Assembly (NCBI GenBank): GCA_020747065.1
Contig: JAGMVK010000008.1
Coordinates: forward strand, 2,170,001 to 2,234,000
Length of the DNA: 64,000 nt
Reading direction: 5' to 3'
Source: Cadophora sp. MPI-SDFR-AT-0126
Lineage: Eukaryota > Ascomycota > Leotiomycetes > Helotiales > Ploettnerulaceae
Both the position numbers and the translations under genes were made by a program. A model generated the notes under the pieces. The model saw nothing but the letters and a program-made list of their open reading frames with translations. It did no database searches and was not told the DNA's origin. Below are positions 21,756-32,023 of this stretch, in pieces; the stretch's first letter is position 1, and each line of letters starts with the position of its first letter.

Positions 21756-22861
21756 TATGGGGATTGTGTGCGATGTTGTGATGTCGAGCGATCGTGATGA
21801 ATAAACTGTGAAAGGAAAACACTCCCTCTTATGATTGAATCGACATCGGAAACTCACACGAAAGGAACGCGAACATGTATCTCATCGGAGCTGGACTATT
21901 TAAGAAAACTACATGTCATAGTTCGTCTCCACAGTCTATCCCTCTCTTGTCCAAGAAGCCCATCGTCTCAATACGGAAAGCCCTTGACACATCGCGAAGT
22001 GATCATTGGAGTCCACAACAATTCGACTCCTTTCCAGCAGCCACCGAAGAGCAGGTCCGTGGGATTTATTGGTGGCGGTCTACTAAGGCAGATTTATGAG
22101 CTTGCTAGAACTTGACCTGTTCCTGCAGTGTCATGTCTTAAATAGCAAGCGCAAACCTAAGCACGCTAAGATGCTTCATCCAGCGAGAACACTGAGCCGC
22201 AGCCATAGGGCACAGCTGAGCGAAAATCAGGACGCTACGGTACCGTCCCTTATGACCCCTCACTTGAGATGCAACGCTATTGGACTCCGCGAGGCTGGGC
22301 TGGCGGGCTGGCCCCAGTGCATATACCGGGAAGATAGACGTGCTTGAAAATTGGATCTTGGGCAAGAGGCTAGAGGAATAGGGCTGAGAAAAGTCCGATG
22401 CTTTGCCTTCAGCTCAGGGGTTTGGTCGTTCTTGGGTTGCACTAGATACTTTAAAAACAAGGCTATCAGGGCTGAGATGGCAAACCTCGCAAATCCGGGG
22501 GCGGCTAGCTGCGTCCCAAATCCAAGTTTTTCTTTCTTTTTGGTGAAGTGTACGGTACTTTCCGTTGCTTGCTATGGAAAGGGATCCTGGGGTCGTGAGA
22601 TCATGAGATGTGATCAAGTCCCTGAGATCTTCATGAATGAAAAAGAGGATGGCTTATGGGGCTTGTTAGGTCTTGAGTTCTCGACCCATTACGCCACCGC
22701 TTGTCCTTACAGAAATGTATCATTGTGAGAGGAATTGATGATACTTCCTTTCTCAATTCTGTTGAAAGCATTGGCATGAAATCAATCACATAAATGAAAA
22801 TACTCGGTATTGAAAACGGGGTAAATGTGAAGCGAATGCATAGAAGATACAAATCTACGAC
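21756..22861. other. Intergenic 1.1 kb, nothing supported
   Basis: Promoter side of the cysteine-rich gene and 3' side of the cytochrome gene. Frames at 22351-22728 (+) and 22631-22852 (-) lack features. A minus-strand stretch around 22640-22720 has an A-box-like sequence, but I could not fold it as a tRNA. Confidence 0.5.
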
Positions 22862-23717
22862 TCAATCGTCATCGTCCGAATCTGAATCCGCTCCAGCAGC
22901 TTCTCCAGCCTCATCATCGTCATCGTCGTCTTCATCATCATCACTATCGCCTCCAGCAAGGCCTCCTGTAACAGGTGTTACAGCCGTGGTTGAGCCATTC
23001 GACACGATATTCGCGCCAGCTAACTGAGCCCATAGTCCAAATAGAGGACTCCTCGCTGAATTCAACTGTGCGTCGAACTCATCGAACCCTAAGCGCAGCA
23101 GGAGTCAGCCAGCTGGAAACAGCAACAGGAGGCGAGAAGATGATAGAAAGCCACAAACCTTTATCATGAAAAGACAACGTCGTAGCCGGATCCGCAGGAG
23201 TACTGACTGGCCTCCCAGCGAGCGCCCACGCCATCCCAAAAGTCCCTAACGTATTTCCAGCCGCGAAGCCAAGCTTCGAATCAATACAATTCTGGCAAAG
23301 GAACGTAAACGACATGCTCGAAGCATTAACACTCGTTCCACTCGGTATTGGCACCACCGAGAAATTGCCCGTTACCACAGGTGGTGAAGCATCTTCTGTT
23401 GATGCGAGACGGAATGAGGATTCGACCGCGTTGCCGTTTGGCCATGCTGCGAGAAGTAATGGCCCGACCATGTCGTCTGCTAGAGCGATGCCACCCCACC
23501 CTCCCGCTGCTGTTAGAGGGAAGGTCATCTGTCCGATGAAATCGGTTGTTGGGTTCTCGGGGAGGGCGATGCCGAATGCGAATTGCGTTTTTGCGCCGAA
23601 GAAGCGCTGGAATTGGATGCCAGTGACTGGGTCTGTGAAGGGTGCCGTGGTTTGTGCATTGCTGAGGGCGAGGAGTTGGAGAGCGAAGAGGAGATTCGTC
23701 GAGGATAGATTGATCAT
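22862..23717 (-). CDS. Secreted stand-alone cytochrome domain (cellobiose-dehydrogenase type) with acidic tail
   Basis: Exon 1 is 23717-23159, the intron is 23158-23089 (70 bp) and exon 2 is 23088-22862, giving 261 aa. Residues 1-22 are a signal peptide ending SNAQ. The body matches the heme-b cytochrome (iron reductase) domain of cellobiose dehydrogenase, with GGWGGIALADDMVGPLLLAA giving the Met ligand at about residue 83 and SFHDKGF giving the His ligand at about 184. No flavin dehydrogenase, carbohydrate-binding module or transmembrane anchor follows. The protein ends in a run of some 25 Asp/Glu/Ser/Gly residues. In the family this domain relays electrons to lytic polysaccharide monooxygenases or metals, so a diffusible extracellular electron carrier is the likely role. 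ATATAAA on the minus strand at 23847-23841 is a plausible TATA box 124-130 bp upstream. Confidence 0.86.
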
Positions 23718-25069
23718 GATGACGGTTGGGTGTTGTTGATGAGGGAGGCGATGTGATGAGGTAGACTCGGAGTTCGATAGAGGATAAACTATTTGCTCCA
23801 GACTTGGTGGTGGTGATGTCAAGATGTGGAGTCCACGAAGTTTATATGTACTGTATTTCAAAACCCTGCTTCATTCCTTCGATTTCAAATCAAACGACCT
23901 AGTCCACATTCTCTCCCACGAAGGGAATCCAAACATCAAAAGCGACCAATATCAGAGCCTCATCCTAAGTTTGGCAACTGCCTGTCCTATTCTTAGAGAA
24001 CAAGACATAGAAGAATGGTAAGTACTGTATCAAGTGCAACTCTACACGGCTTGATTACTTTCTCAGGCCGTTGATAGGGTGTTTCCAGCACACTGAGCCC
24101 AAAAGCGTGTGGGGTGAGATCCTGGATATAGAGCACGCGAATCTGGGGTCCATCGCATCCAAAATTGTCCTTCTCGAGACGACTTGGCAGAGCTTGTGTA
24201 GATCTGAAGATGGTTGTAGCCTTGAACGAACCCACGTGAAACCTTGCTGGTTGGGAAAAGGTCCAAGACCTGTCAAGTTCGCGATAAGATTTGGGCATGC
24301 TTGTCGTGGAGTTGCCGTGAGATCCGGCTAAGTCCACGCAAAACAAAGCAAAAATATCAACGACACTAAGTCCTGACCTGAGTTCCATATTGCAGCTATT
24401 TCAACCCGCTTCAATCTTGCGCAAAGAGGCACTTGCTATCGTCCATCTTCTTCGTAGTGATAGTCTTTCACTTGAAAAGCAGAAATATTGCAACAGAATT
24501 GCCAATGTGGAATAACAAAAATATGGGGTTACGAAGAGGACGGCGCTTCTACCTTCCGCCAAGAAGAATGATCGCCATCATCTGAAGCAAGTTCGGCTAC
24601 CATATCAGGCCAAGAAAATGCAGCTATTTCCGTCCAACTTGCGACACAATCACGATGCAAAATGGGAGTTGGAACCGAAACCCTTGGTTTCGGGTAGATC
24701 TTGGCGATCAGTCCGGGTGGCTGCCGAAACCTGCCTCGAGCTAAAGTCCGAATTGAGGGGTGCAGTAGTATGTTTGGACAGACTGTTCAAGGGGAAGACC
24801 ATAAAATAATTATCGGCTATTAATATGTCGCTCTTGATCAAGACTTCTGGAGTAGTTTTGCTTCAAATGGCAGCAAATCAAGTATCATCAGCTCCCAGCG
24901 TCCCACTTGGGATTTGAGACGACGAAGAGATGGATTGTGCAATGACGCTGACGCGAAGCAAACCATAGCAAAGCGACAAAACAAAAGTGCAAACGACATA
25001 AATGAACGAAGACGAGCATCGAAATGGTGTGAAAATTCAGCCAGGTGATTTGATTTTTGGTCCAGTAGT
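23718..25069. other. Intergenic 1.35 kb, nothing supported
   Basis: Promoter of the cytochrome gene on one side and the 3' flank of rrp3 on the other. Overlapping frames at 23993-24388 give three different low-quality peptides and look like chance. Confidence 0.5.
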
Positions 25070-26617
25070 TCAGCCCTCTTCCCTATCCATGTCGTCTCTG
25101 CCCCGTTTCTGGCCACCAGTTTTTTGACGTCGCCCTTTCAAGACAGAGCCCCTGTTTCCTCGGTCTTCATGCAAATTCTTCATCTCATTTCTAGCATGTC
25201 GCTGTGCCTCCTCGACCCTTTCTTTGAAAATCATGACCTCCTCCTTTACAGGCTCATATTCGTCTAATTGCATCTTCAATGCAGCCTCTGTGCGCTTAAA
25301 GATCTCTACATCGTACTGTGTCACGATACTGAATGCATGTCCCGATTTTCCAGCTCTAGCAGTCCGGCCAACGCGATGGATGTATGTTTTGCTGTCCGGG
25401 GGCAAGTCATAGTTGAGAACGATATCCACAGAAGGAATATCTAGACCACGAGCAGCGACATCAGTGGCGACAAGGATCTTTCGGGTACCGGCACGGAATT
25501 TGTTAAGCGCTCCAAGACGAGCGGTCTGAGAGAGCTGACCATGAAGCGGAATGGCGCCAAAACCTAGGGAGCGTAGAAGAATAGCTAGTCGTTGCGTTTC
25601 GTTTACGGTCCGAGTGAAGATGATGGCGGATTGGCCGACAAATTCGTTCATGAGATAGACGAGGTAAGTGTCTTTGTGAATGAGGGGTATGAAGAGGTAA
25701 TTTTGGATCAAGGTCGAAACGGTCTGGTATTTCGTGCTGACACTGACTCGGAGGGGGTCTCTCAAACTCGCTCTCTGCAAACTCTCGACCTTCGAACTCA
25801 TTGTCGCCGAGAAGAGGTAGGTTCGGCGCTCTCGAGGTATGACCTTCAAGATTTTGTCCAAAATGGGTCCGAAATCCAAGTCCAGCAATCTGTCGGCTTC
25901 GTCCATCACCAAGTGCTTCAGTGATCGCAGCGAAAACCCCTTGGTGTTTTCCAGATGGTCCAGCAATCTTCCAGGGGTGGCCACAATGATATGTGGTTTC
26001 TTACCGAGCGCAATCGCTTGCGGCACCATGTCCATACCACCGACAATTACAGCACATCTCACTGCTATCTTTGATCCCAGAGCCTCGAATGATTGTGATA
26101 TCTGGTATGCCAGTTCACGCGTTGGTGCAATAATGAGGCCAAAGAATGGCTGTGGTTTGTCGAGGAGTGCCTGGAGAATTGGTAGGGCAAATGCAGCAGT
26201 CTTTCCACTTCCAGTTTCCGCCAGTGCTATCAGATCTCTGTTTTGGAGAGCGAGTGGTATTGATTCGACTTGGATCGGTGTAGGCGATTTGTATCCGAGT
26301 GCTGTACATGCGTCGCATAGCTCGTCGACGATTCCCTAGTCGGCATAAGTCAACAATCCACCAATAGACAAGAGCACACATACGAGATCCTTGAAGGTTT
26401 TTGGTGCCACTTTTTCTCTATCGACTCCTTCCTCTACCGTATTCTCTTCGGGTGCTTCGCTCGTGATGGTTGCAGATTCTGGGTCGGGAGAGGCTGTCGT
26501 TGCTGCTGGTTCCGTTGCGACATCCTTAACGGTCTTCGCCTTCTTGTGATTCTTCTTCTCCTTCAGCAAGCCCGAGGGCAAGTTCTCATCAACCTTGCGT
26601 CTCTTGACCGACGACAT
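25070..26617 (-). CDS. rrp3: ATP-dependent rRNA helicase, DEAD-box
   Basis: Exon 1 is 26617-26384, the intron is 48 bp and exon 2 is 26335-25070, giving 499 aa. Splicing joins KTFKDL to [20 protein letters not shown], the Q-motif region typical of Rrp3/DDX47. Motifs run in order: PIQ (Q), AETGSGKT (I), APTRELA (Ia), TPGRL (Ib), DEAD (II), SAT (III), IIFTRT (IV), ARGLDIPS (V), HRVGRTAR (VI). The N-terminal 75 residues are a Lys/Glu/Thr-rich tail with KRRK. The C terminus is basic ([15 protein letters not shown]). Rrp3 acts in the nucleolus in the pre-rRNA cleavages that release 18S rRNA. It shares a 188-bp divergent promoter with ssf1. Confidence 0.95.
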
Positions 26618-26805
26618 CGTGACAGTTGTGGTGGGTGATGATGGTATGGAAGAGGAGAAGAAAGTGTGTGGATAAAAAACTGTCTTATCGCTTATCTAGC
26701 TAGCTTATCTGATTGGCTGCGCAAATCTTCCTGCCGTCCAAAATTATTCTGAGCTTCTTTTCTTTGAACTATCATGCCACATGCAAACCACAACAAACCA
26801 CAACA
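26618..26805. promoter_or_regulatory. Divergent promoter of rrp3 and ssf1 with three GATA-type sites
   Basis: Between the two ATGs lie three CTTATC copies (GATAAG on the minus strand) at 26684-26689, 26691-26696 and 26704-26709. An ATTGG (inverted CCAAT) sits just after at about 26712. GATAAG is the core recognised by fungal GATA factors such as AreA/NreB or SreA. Both flanking genes serve ribosome biogenesis, so one control region could co-regulate them. Binding is inference. Confidence 0.5.
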
Positions 26806-28237
26806 ATGGCACGAAGACGAACAAAGAAGCGTACCCATGTGGGCGCAAATAATGGCCCTGCTGGTGGAGGAGGAGCCGTCTCAAAAAAACCCTCGAATGC
26901 GCCGAAGAGTATGGTTATTCGAATCGGAGCTGGAGAAGTCGGACCCAGCGTCAGTCAGTTGGTGAAAGATACCCGCTTGATGATGGAACCAGGGACTGCC
27001 TCGAGACTAAAAGAAAGAAGAGCGAATAGATTGAGGGATTACCTTACAATGGCTGGGCCGCTTGGTGTGACCCATCTCATGCTTTTTTCAAGATCAGAGT
27101 CAGGAAATACGAACATGCGACTCGCGATCACACCAAGAGGACCAACATTACATTTCAATGTTGAGAAATACTCGTTATGTAAAGACATCCGGAAGGCTTT
27201 GAAGCACCCAAAAGGTGGCGGCAAGGAATATTTGACAGCACCACTGGTATATCTCCAAACTCATCCTGGAAAGTCGACATGGATGCTAATAAAATCTCCA
27301 GCTCGTAATGAACAACTTCACATCCCCTGCCTCCGACTCAGATTCTCCGAATAAAGTACCCAAACACCTCGAATCACTTGTCACCACAATATTCCAATCT
27401 CTCTTCCCTCCAATCGCCCCCCAAACGACACCCCTCTCTTCGATTCGACGAGTCCTACTCCTAAATCGTGAACCTTCCAAGGAGGGCGATGGAACATATA
27501 CTCTTAATCTCAGACACTACGCCATCACTACCAAAGCAATAGGCCTGTCAAAACCTATACGCAGGCTAAACGCTGCCGAAAAGCTGCTACATTCCCAAAA
27601 GTCGGGAAAGGCCAAGAAGAGTGGATTACCCAACCTTGGTAAGATGTCTGATATTGCGGATTACATGATCGGCGGCGATGGCGGCGACGGATATGTCACA
27701 GACGGAGCAACAAGTGGAAGTGAAGTGGACACCGACGCAGAAGTAGAAGTAGTCGAGACCCGGGCGAAAAAGATTCTCTCCAAACGAAGAAAGGATCGAT
27801 CCGAAGCCGATGCCAAGAAAGATAGCTCCAGAGGTGGTGTTGAAAAGCGAGCGATCAAGCTGGTTGAATTGGGCCCTAGAATGAAGCTACGCATGACGAA
27901 AGTCGAAGAAGGAGTTTGCAATGGAAAGATTATGTGGCACGAATATATCAGCAAGTCTAAGGAAGAGGTCAAGGCGCTGGACAAGAAATGGGAGCAGAAG
28001 AGACAGCAGAAGGAGGCGAGGAAAAAGATCCAAAAGGAGAACGTTGAGAAAAAGAAGAAAGCGAAGGGCTTGGGAGCGAAGCCTGAGGAAGGGGATGATG
28101 AAGATGATGACGATGAGATGGATGTCAATGAGTGGGATTCTGAAGGTCTTGAAGGAGATGCTGAGATGGAGCTGAATGAGGAAATGGAGGATCGAGGGGA
28201 GTGGGAAGATGAGGCGGAGGAGATTGCTGCCGGTTGA
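26806..28237 (+). CDS. ssf1: Ribosome biogenesis protein Ssf1/Peter Pan (Brix domain)
   Basis: Exon 1 is 26806-27246, the intron 27247-27301 (55 bp) and exon 2 27302-28237, giving 458 aa. Splicing joins LTAPL to LVMNNF, the conserved Ssf1 segment. The N terminus MARRRTKKRTH is basic. The Brix domain runs from about residue 30 to 230 and includes KDTRLMMEP, YLTMAGPLGVTHLMLFS and RRVLLLNR. After it come GRMKLRM-like LGPRMKLRMTKVEEGVC, a Lys/Glu-rich coiled coil and a long acidic tail (EGDDEDDDDEMD). Ssf1 binds the 27S pre-rRNA with Rrp14/Rrp15 during 60S assembly in the nucleolus. The start was chosen at the first ATG that gives the conserved basic N terminus. Confidence 0.94.
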
Positions 28238-28704
28238 AGGAGGTATGTAGCTGAATTACAAGTGTTGGTTGTATACATCCACGACTCTGGTGCTCTGAGA
28301 GTGATATTTGCTACAGTGTCATGAACATTTACTCTTAACACAGAACTACCAGAGATATTGCATCTTTGTCTTTCATGCCCGAACATGGTTCACAATCGGC
28401 CGATGATGTAGCTCGTCAACCCCGCTGGGGACCCCATCCAGCGTAGCCAATCACAACAAAGCCAACCTGTTTACGCCCTTTGTGGCTGCTTTAGCTCACC
28501 TACACCTCACAAGTGCTTCAGCGGTCCATCCAAGGTGGAAACTTGCTGGCCAGCAATACTGAATCTCACACATAGGTCGTAAACCGCTTGTCCATCTCGA
28601 CTTTTGATGGGTGTCTAGTTGCGAGCTTCTCTAAGAAATTTATGGCCAAGCCGTATTCTGCTCTATCGTCATAGTCATCACTCAACAAAAAATAAACGAT
28701 CATC
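28238..28704. other. Intergenic, nothing supported
   Basis: ssf1 3' flank and cupin upstream region. A 73-codon minus-strand frame at 28566-28787 reads well in its second half (RAEYGLAINFLEKL) but has no partner exon, and it overlaps the proposed first exon of the cupin gene. Confidence 0.45.
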
Positions 28705-29632
28705 ATGTCCTCCGGAGTAGAAGAGCTGACGCCTCTCGTCTTGGGAAAGGTAGTCCTCCATGGATATCTCGTCCACAATGACAGCAAGCTAATGGAGACA
28801 GGGAATCAATATGCGCCTCTTCATTGATCACGTATGCCGTTCATCGTCTGCACAATACCCTCAAATTCCGTGTAGGAAATCATGCTGAGATGAGCGCCAA
28901 CAGAGCAAGCCTGAAGACTCACCAGATCACAACTGGGTAGAGACCAGCTACGACGGCAAAGACGACTCCGAAGTTCTCACTATTCCCAATCACTGGCATA
29001 GAGTGCGTATATGCGGTCTTCCCTCAAACGTTTCCAAGTGATGTCATGAGCTGAGGTGGAGCGCCAACTTAGGATCACGACGAAATAATGGAAGTCCTAG
29101 AAGGAAAAATGATTTTCTACCTGGATGGCAAGAAAATCGTCGCTGAAGCAGGCGACCCGCTGATAATTATACCAAGAGGCCATATTCATGGATTTACTGT
29201 CAGTGAGTATTATCCTCTGAACTACCTTCTTCTCGTTTTCTCCACCCTTCTCATTAGAATCAACAAAGACCATTTCCAGTCTAACATCCAAAAGTCAAAG
29301 GCCAACCCGTGCGCTTCACAGAACGCACCAAACCTTCGGGAACATTCAAAGCACATTTCTTTCAAGACCTATTCCAGCAAGGCTCGCCCGGCTTCTTGAT
29401 GGCGATGCGGGCGTTTTATGACGGTGATACGTTCGTTTCCTTGCCTGGAAGGTTCAAAGTGCTGGACTATGTGGTGAGTGTAATTTCATAGAGACTGGTC
29501 GTCGTGACATAGATTGTATTGGATTGGGAAAAGTGGGCTGACTTATACGCGTAGTTTCTGAGTATCGTTGGGTTTATTGCGAAGGCGTTCGTTCCTGCGA
29601 AACCGAGTGTATTTAAGTCGAAGGTGTTGTAG
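28705..29632 (+). CDS. Cupin-fold protein (first exon uncertain)
   Basis: Certain exons are those ending at 29002, then 29073-29202, 29295-29473 and 29555-29632, joined by introns of 70, 92 and 81 bp. They restore NHWHR to DHDEIMEVLEG, HGFTV to IKGQPVRF and KVLDYV to FLSIVG. The cupin motif is HWHRDHDEIME with its Gly, and the second part is PRGHIHGF. The frame before 29002 is open only back to 28889 with no ATG, so an earlier exon is needed. The best guess is ATG 28705 (MSSG...) spliced to AGC at about 28902. The C terminus has one hydrophobic segment (FLSIVGFIAKAFV). RmlC-like cupins of this size occur in fungal metabolism, often as uncharacterised dioxygenase-like or isomerase-like proteins, and a function cannot be assigned. 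Confidence 0.72.
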
Positions 29633-29728
29633 TGTTTAGTATTTTGTCACTTGTTTGCTACAGAAGTTGAAATTAAATAAACAAAAATAAACCCCCCTCC
29701 CCCCGGCGCCCGGGGAAAGCTATCTGTG

Positions 29729-30612
29729 TTATTTTTTGCATTCGTAGGTAAGAGAGTAATTGGACTCGTCTAGCACAGGAAATGAGATGTCCACCAGCTC
29801 TATCAGACTCTCGAGAAGTGCATCAAGAAAGAATACACAGACAGCTACCAGGAACAGCAAAAGCGATATCTGGAACCCAAGCGTCTCAGATAAAGCCTCC
29901 AAAGTTTCCAAAAAGTTTCGAGGTGTTAGCTCAAATGGCTCCACGTCAATAACTGCATCGACGATGACGAATAGGGGACAGAGACAGAACAGAACAGCCC
30001 ATCGGAACGCATAGGGCCCCATATTCTCATCCTCAAGTAAGTCTAGGCAATGGGCATCTAGATAGGACGATCCCGGATCAAGAGCGTGGACCCTATATCG
30101 CTGTGTACATAGCGGACATGTCGCAGATTCTTGAGAAATCTCTCAGTGATACAGCGGAGGCCGAAGACGTGTCCGCAGGGAAGCATTACGGGATACCTGC
30201 CCTTACAGAGATAACCGCGTTCAGTCAAATTGTTCCCCCACTGTCCTGAACAGATTGAACATGCATTCTGCTCTTGGAGTATCGACGCCCCAGGGGGAGG
30301 TCTCAAGAGGCGGGGACTCGCGCACATAGTTCTGTCTAGCTTCCAATAGTTGTTTATTGAGACTAAAGTCAGCGTTATATATCGTAACTTCGCGTACCGG
30401 AGCTGGAAATCGGAAATGACAGAGCTGGCGAGCTTGCTAGGAACGATGTTTGGACTTGAGGAGACACATCGTGGACATTTGATGTCGTGGATGCGTGCCA
30501 TTCCTGGTGTGAGTTTGTCTGCTGGGGTCTTGGTGATCTCGATGTGTTCGCACAGAGCAAAGAAGGTCTCTGTTCTCGTGCCAGTGGTGGCTGACTCGGT
30601 AAAAATACTCAT
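29729..30612 (-). pseudogene. RING/transmembrane protein gene with frameshift in the RING
   Basis: From ATG 30612 the frame carries a basic N terminus and the first half of a RING (CSICSGQW and LPCGHVFGLRC), then runs into a stop at 30058. One base out of frame, the expected second half continues at once as SATCPLCTQRYRVH near 30120-30080. It goes on for about 120 residues with two strongly hydrophobic segments (AVLFCLCPLFVIVDAVI and ISLLLFLVAVCVFFLDALL) to a stop at 29729. The two parts together match the layout of the intact neighbour at 31049-32023, so a single-base loss near 30120 is the simplest reading. No intron could fix it without removing zinc ligands. Family role: E3 ubiquitin ligase at a membrane. 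A sequencing error is the main alternative. Confidence 0.68.
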
Positions 30613-31048
30613 CTTGACGGTCGGTTCAATGTGTTGGACGGGAATACTGAAAGAATATCTTAATAATTCTCATCGCAATACTGCAACATGTGGCATCTAT
30701 GGATATAGATTTAGTCTGTTTTCTACAAAGACCGTCAATAGTGAACAGGTGCATAAGCTGTAATTGTTTCCCCTCGTTTACACGTTAAGCCCCCTTTCAT
30801 CAATATGTAGATTATCAGCACATGGCAGCTCTGGCATTTCTTGATTGAGTCTCGATATGAGCGCTCAAAGTCTGAAGTGTAGCAAACGGAGATACTCATC
30901 AAATTTACCGTAGGTCACTGCGGAAGGACAACGACATATACTCAGAATACGTTATATTAATTTCGGCCTTTCACAAAATTAGTTGAAAGACCCTATTTGT
31001 ACGCGAGATTGCGGCCCAAATATCTCTTCAGAGGGGATCACTCGCGCT
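30613..31048. other. Short spacer between two RING paralogues
   Basis: 436 bp between same-strand genes, AT-rich, with nothing recognisable. It should contain the promoter of the frameshifted RING gene. Confidence 0.5.
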
Positions 31049-32023
31049 TTATGCCGAGACCATCCTCAAGTAGCCCATAACTCGTTCTAAGTAGATTCGT
31101 CTCAAAGTGCCACGCGGAAAGTAGCCCCGAACAACTGCCCATATTATTACTCGAAAGAGCGCTTTCAGGACATAGAGGTGAGCAAATCTGAAGTAGTGTT
31201 TGGCATCAATGACACAGAGCTTGACGTTTGTCAGGACATGGAGGCGAGCAACTCTGAAATAGTGTTTGGTACCAATGATGAAGATCCGGACGTAATACGT
31301 TATCCAGATCTCCACCCAGAGAGCCAGCCAAATGCATCGAATACGCAAAATATGGAAACTTCGCTTCCCAAACCACTGAAAAAGTATCAGTGGCAAAAGC
31401 AGTGGCACTACCAAGACAACTCTGATCAGTTGAAATGTGAAAGCTACGAGTACTAGCCAGCCAAGTCTCCACAGTGGGCCATGAAATGGACCTTGGAATG
31501 CGACTCCCATCGTGAGCTCTACAAGTAAAAACGTAGGACTGGCCCCGACTAGGATGCAGCACTTCATGGCTTCTAGCAAGTTTTGGCGCTCGTTGATGAG
31601 TATATCCTCTATGAGCTCGTGGCATACTAAGTAATTTACCCTTCTGATCCGAAAAGGGACCCGACAGAGAGGACAGATACCTCTAGAAGCCATGAGTGCC
31701 TTTTCAAGACAATCTTTACCGAAAACATGACCGCAAGGAAGAATTCGAGCTCCTCCGCCTTCGCAGCCATCACCTCCATCTTCGGAACTTTTTACGAATG
31801 TGCCCCAGCAGAGACAACACTTGTGTCGATCCTCCAGGATCTTGTCCCCATCGGGTATTATTCGGACCCGGGGGCAAAGGAAGCTTGATGTGTCCTGCTT
31901 GTACTTCGACTGATCAACTGTGAATTTGGACATACCTGGGTCTGGTGGATCCTCACTGAATGATAGGTTTGTGGAGCTTGGTCTCCACTGTGATTCAATG
32001 AAATCAGAAGGTCTCGATGCCAT
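31049..32023 (-). CDS. RING-finger multi-pass membrane protein (putative E3 ligase)
   Basis: A single exon of 324 aa from ATG 32023. The RING starts at residue 69 with CCLC, continues with LPCGHVFGKDC (Cys97, His99, Cys105) and closes with CPLC at 117-120. The usual second His is replaced by Gly (HVFG), a change also seen in other fungal RING-like proteins. From residue 150 the chain is very hydrophobic with several membrane segments (LGWLVLVAFTFQLIRVVLVV, LLLPLILF, CIWLALWVEIWITYYV). A basic stretch follows in which 22 residues are tandemly duplicated (KHYFRVARLHVL then KHYFRFAHLYVL). RING proteins pass ubiquitin from an E2. The substrate and compartment are unknown. It lies 436 bp from a frameshifted paralogue in the same direction. 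Confidence 0.8.
   Translation of the reverse strand: MASRPSDFIESQWRPSSTNLSFSEDPPDPGMSKFTVDQSKYKQDTSSFLCPRVRIIPDGDKILEDRHKCCLCWGTFVKSSEDGGDGCEGGGARILPCGHVFGKDCLEKALMASRGICPLCRVPFRIRRVNYLVCHELIEDILINERQNLLEAMKCCILVGASPTFLLVELTMGVAFQGPFHGPLWRLGWLVLVAFTFQLIRVVLVVPLLLPLILFQWFGKRSFHILRIRCIWLALWVEIWITYYVRIFIIGTKHYFRVARLHVLTNVKLCVIDAKHYFRFAHLYVLKALFRVIIWAVVRGYFPRGTLRRIYLERVMGYLRMVSA
31165..31296. repeat. 66-bp tandem duplication inside the RING gene
   Basis: Units 31165-31230 and 31231-31296 both begin TCAGGACAT and are roughly three-quarters identical. The period is 66 bp, so the coding frame is kept and 22 amino acids are repeated. Confidence 0.8.

Noticed and set aside
22640..22720. Possible tRNA on the minus strand (A-box-like TGGCGTAATGG and an ACTCAAG loop)
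   Set aside because: Neither the anticodon stem nor the acceptor stem pairs, and no matching T-arm is placed correctly.
27661..28386. 241-codon minus-strand frame rich in Ser
   Set aside because: Antisense shadow of the Lys/Glu/Asp-rich tail of ssf1.
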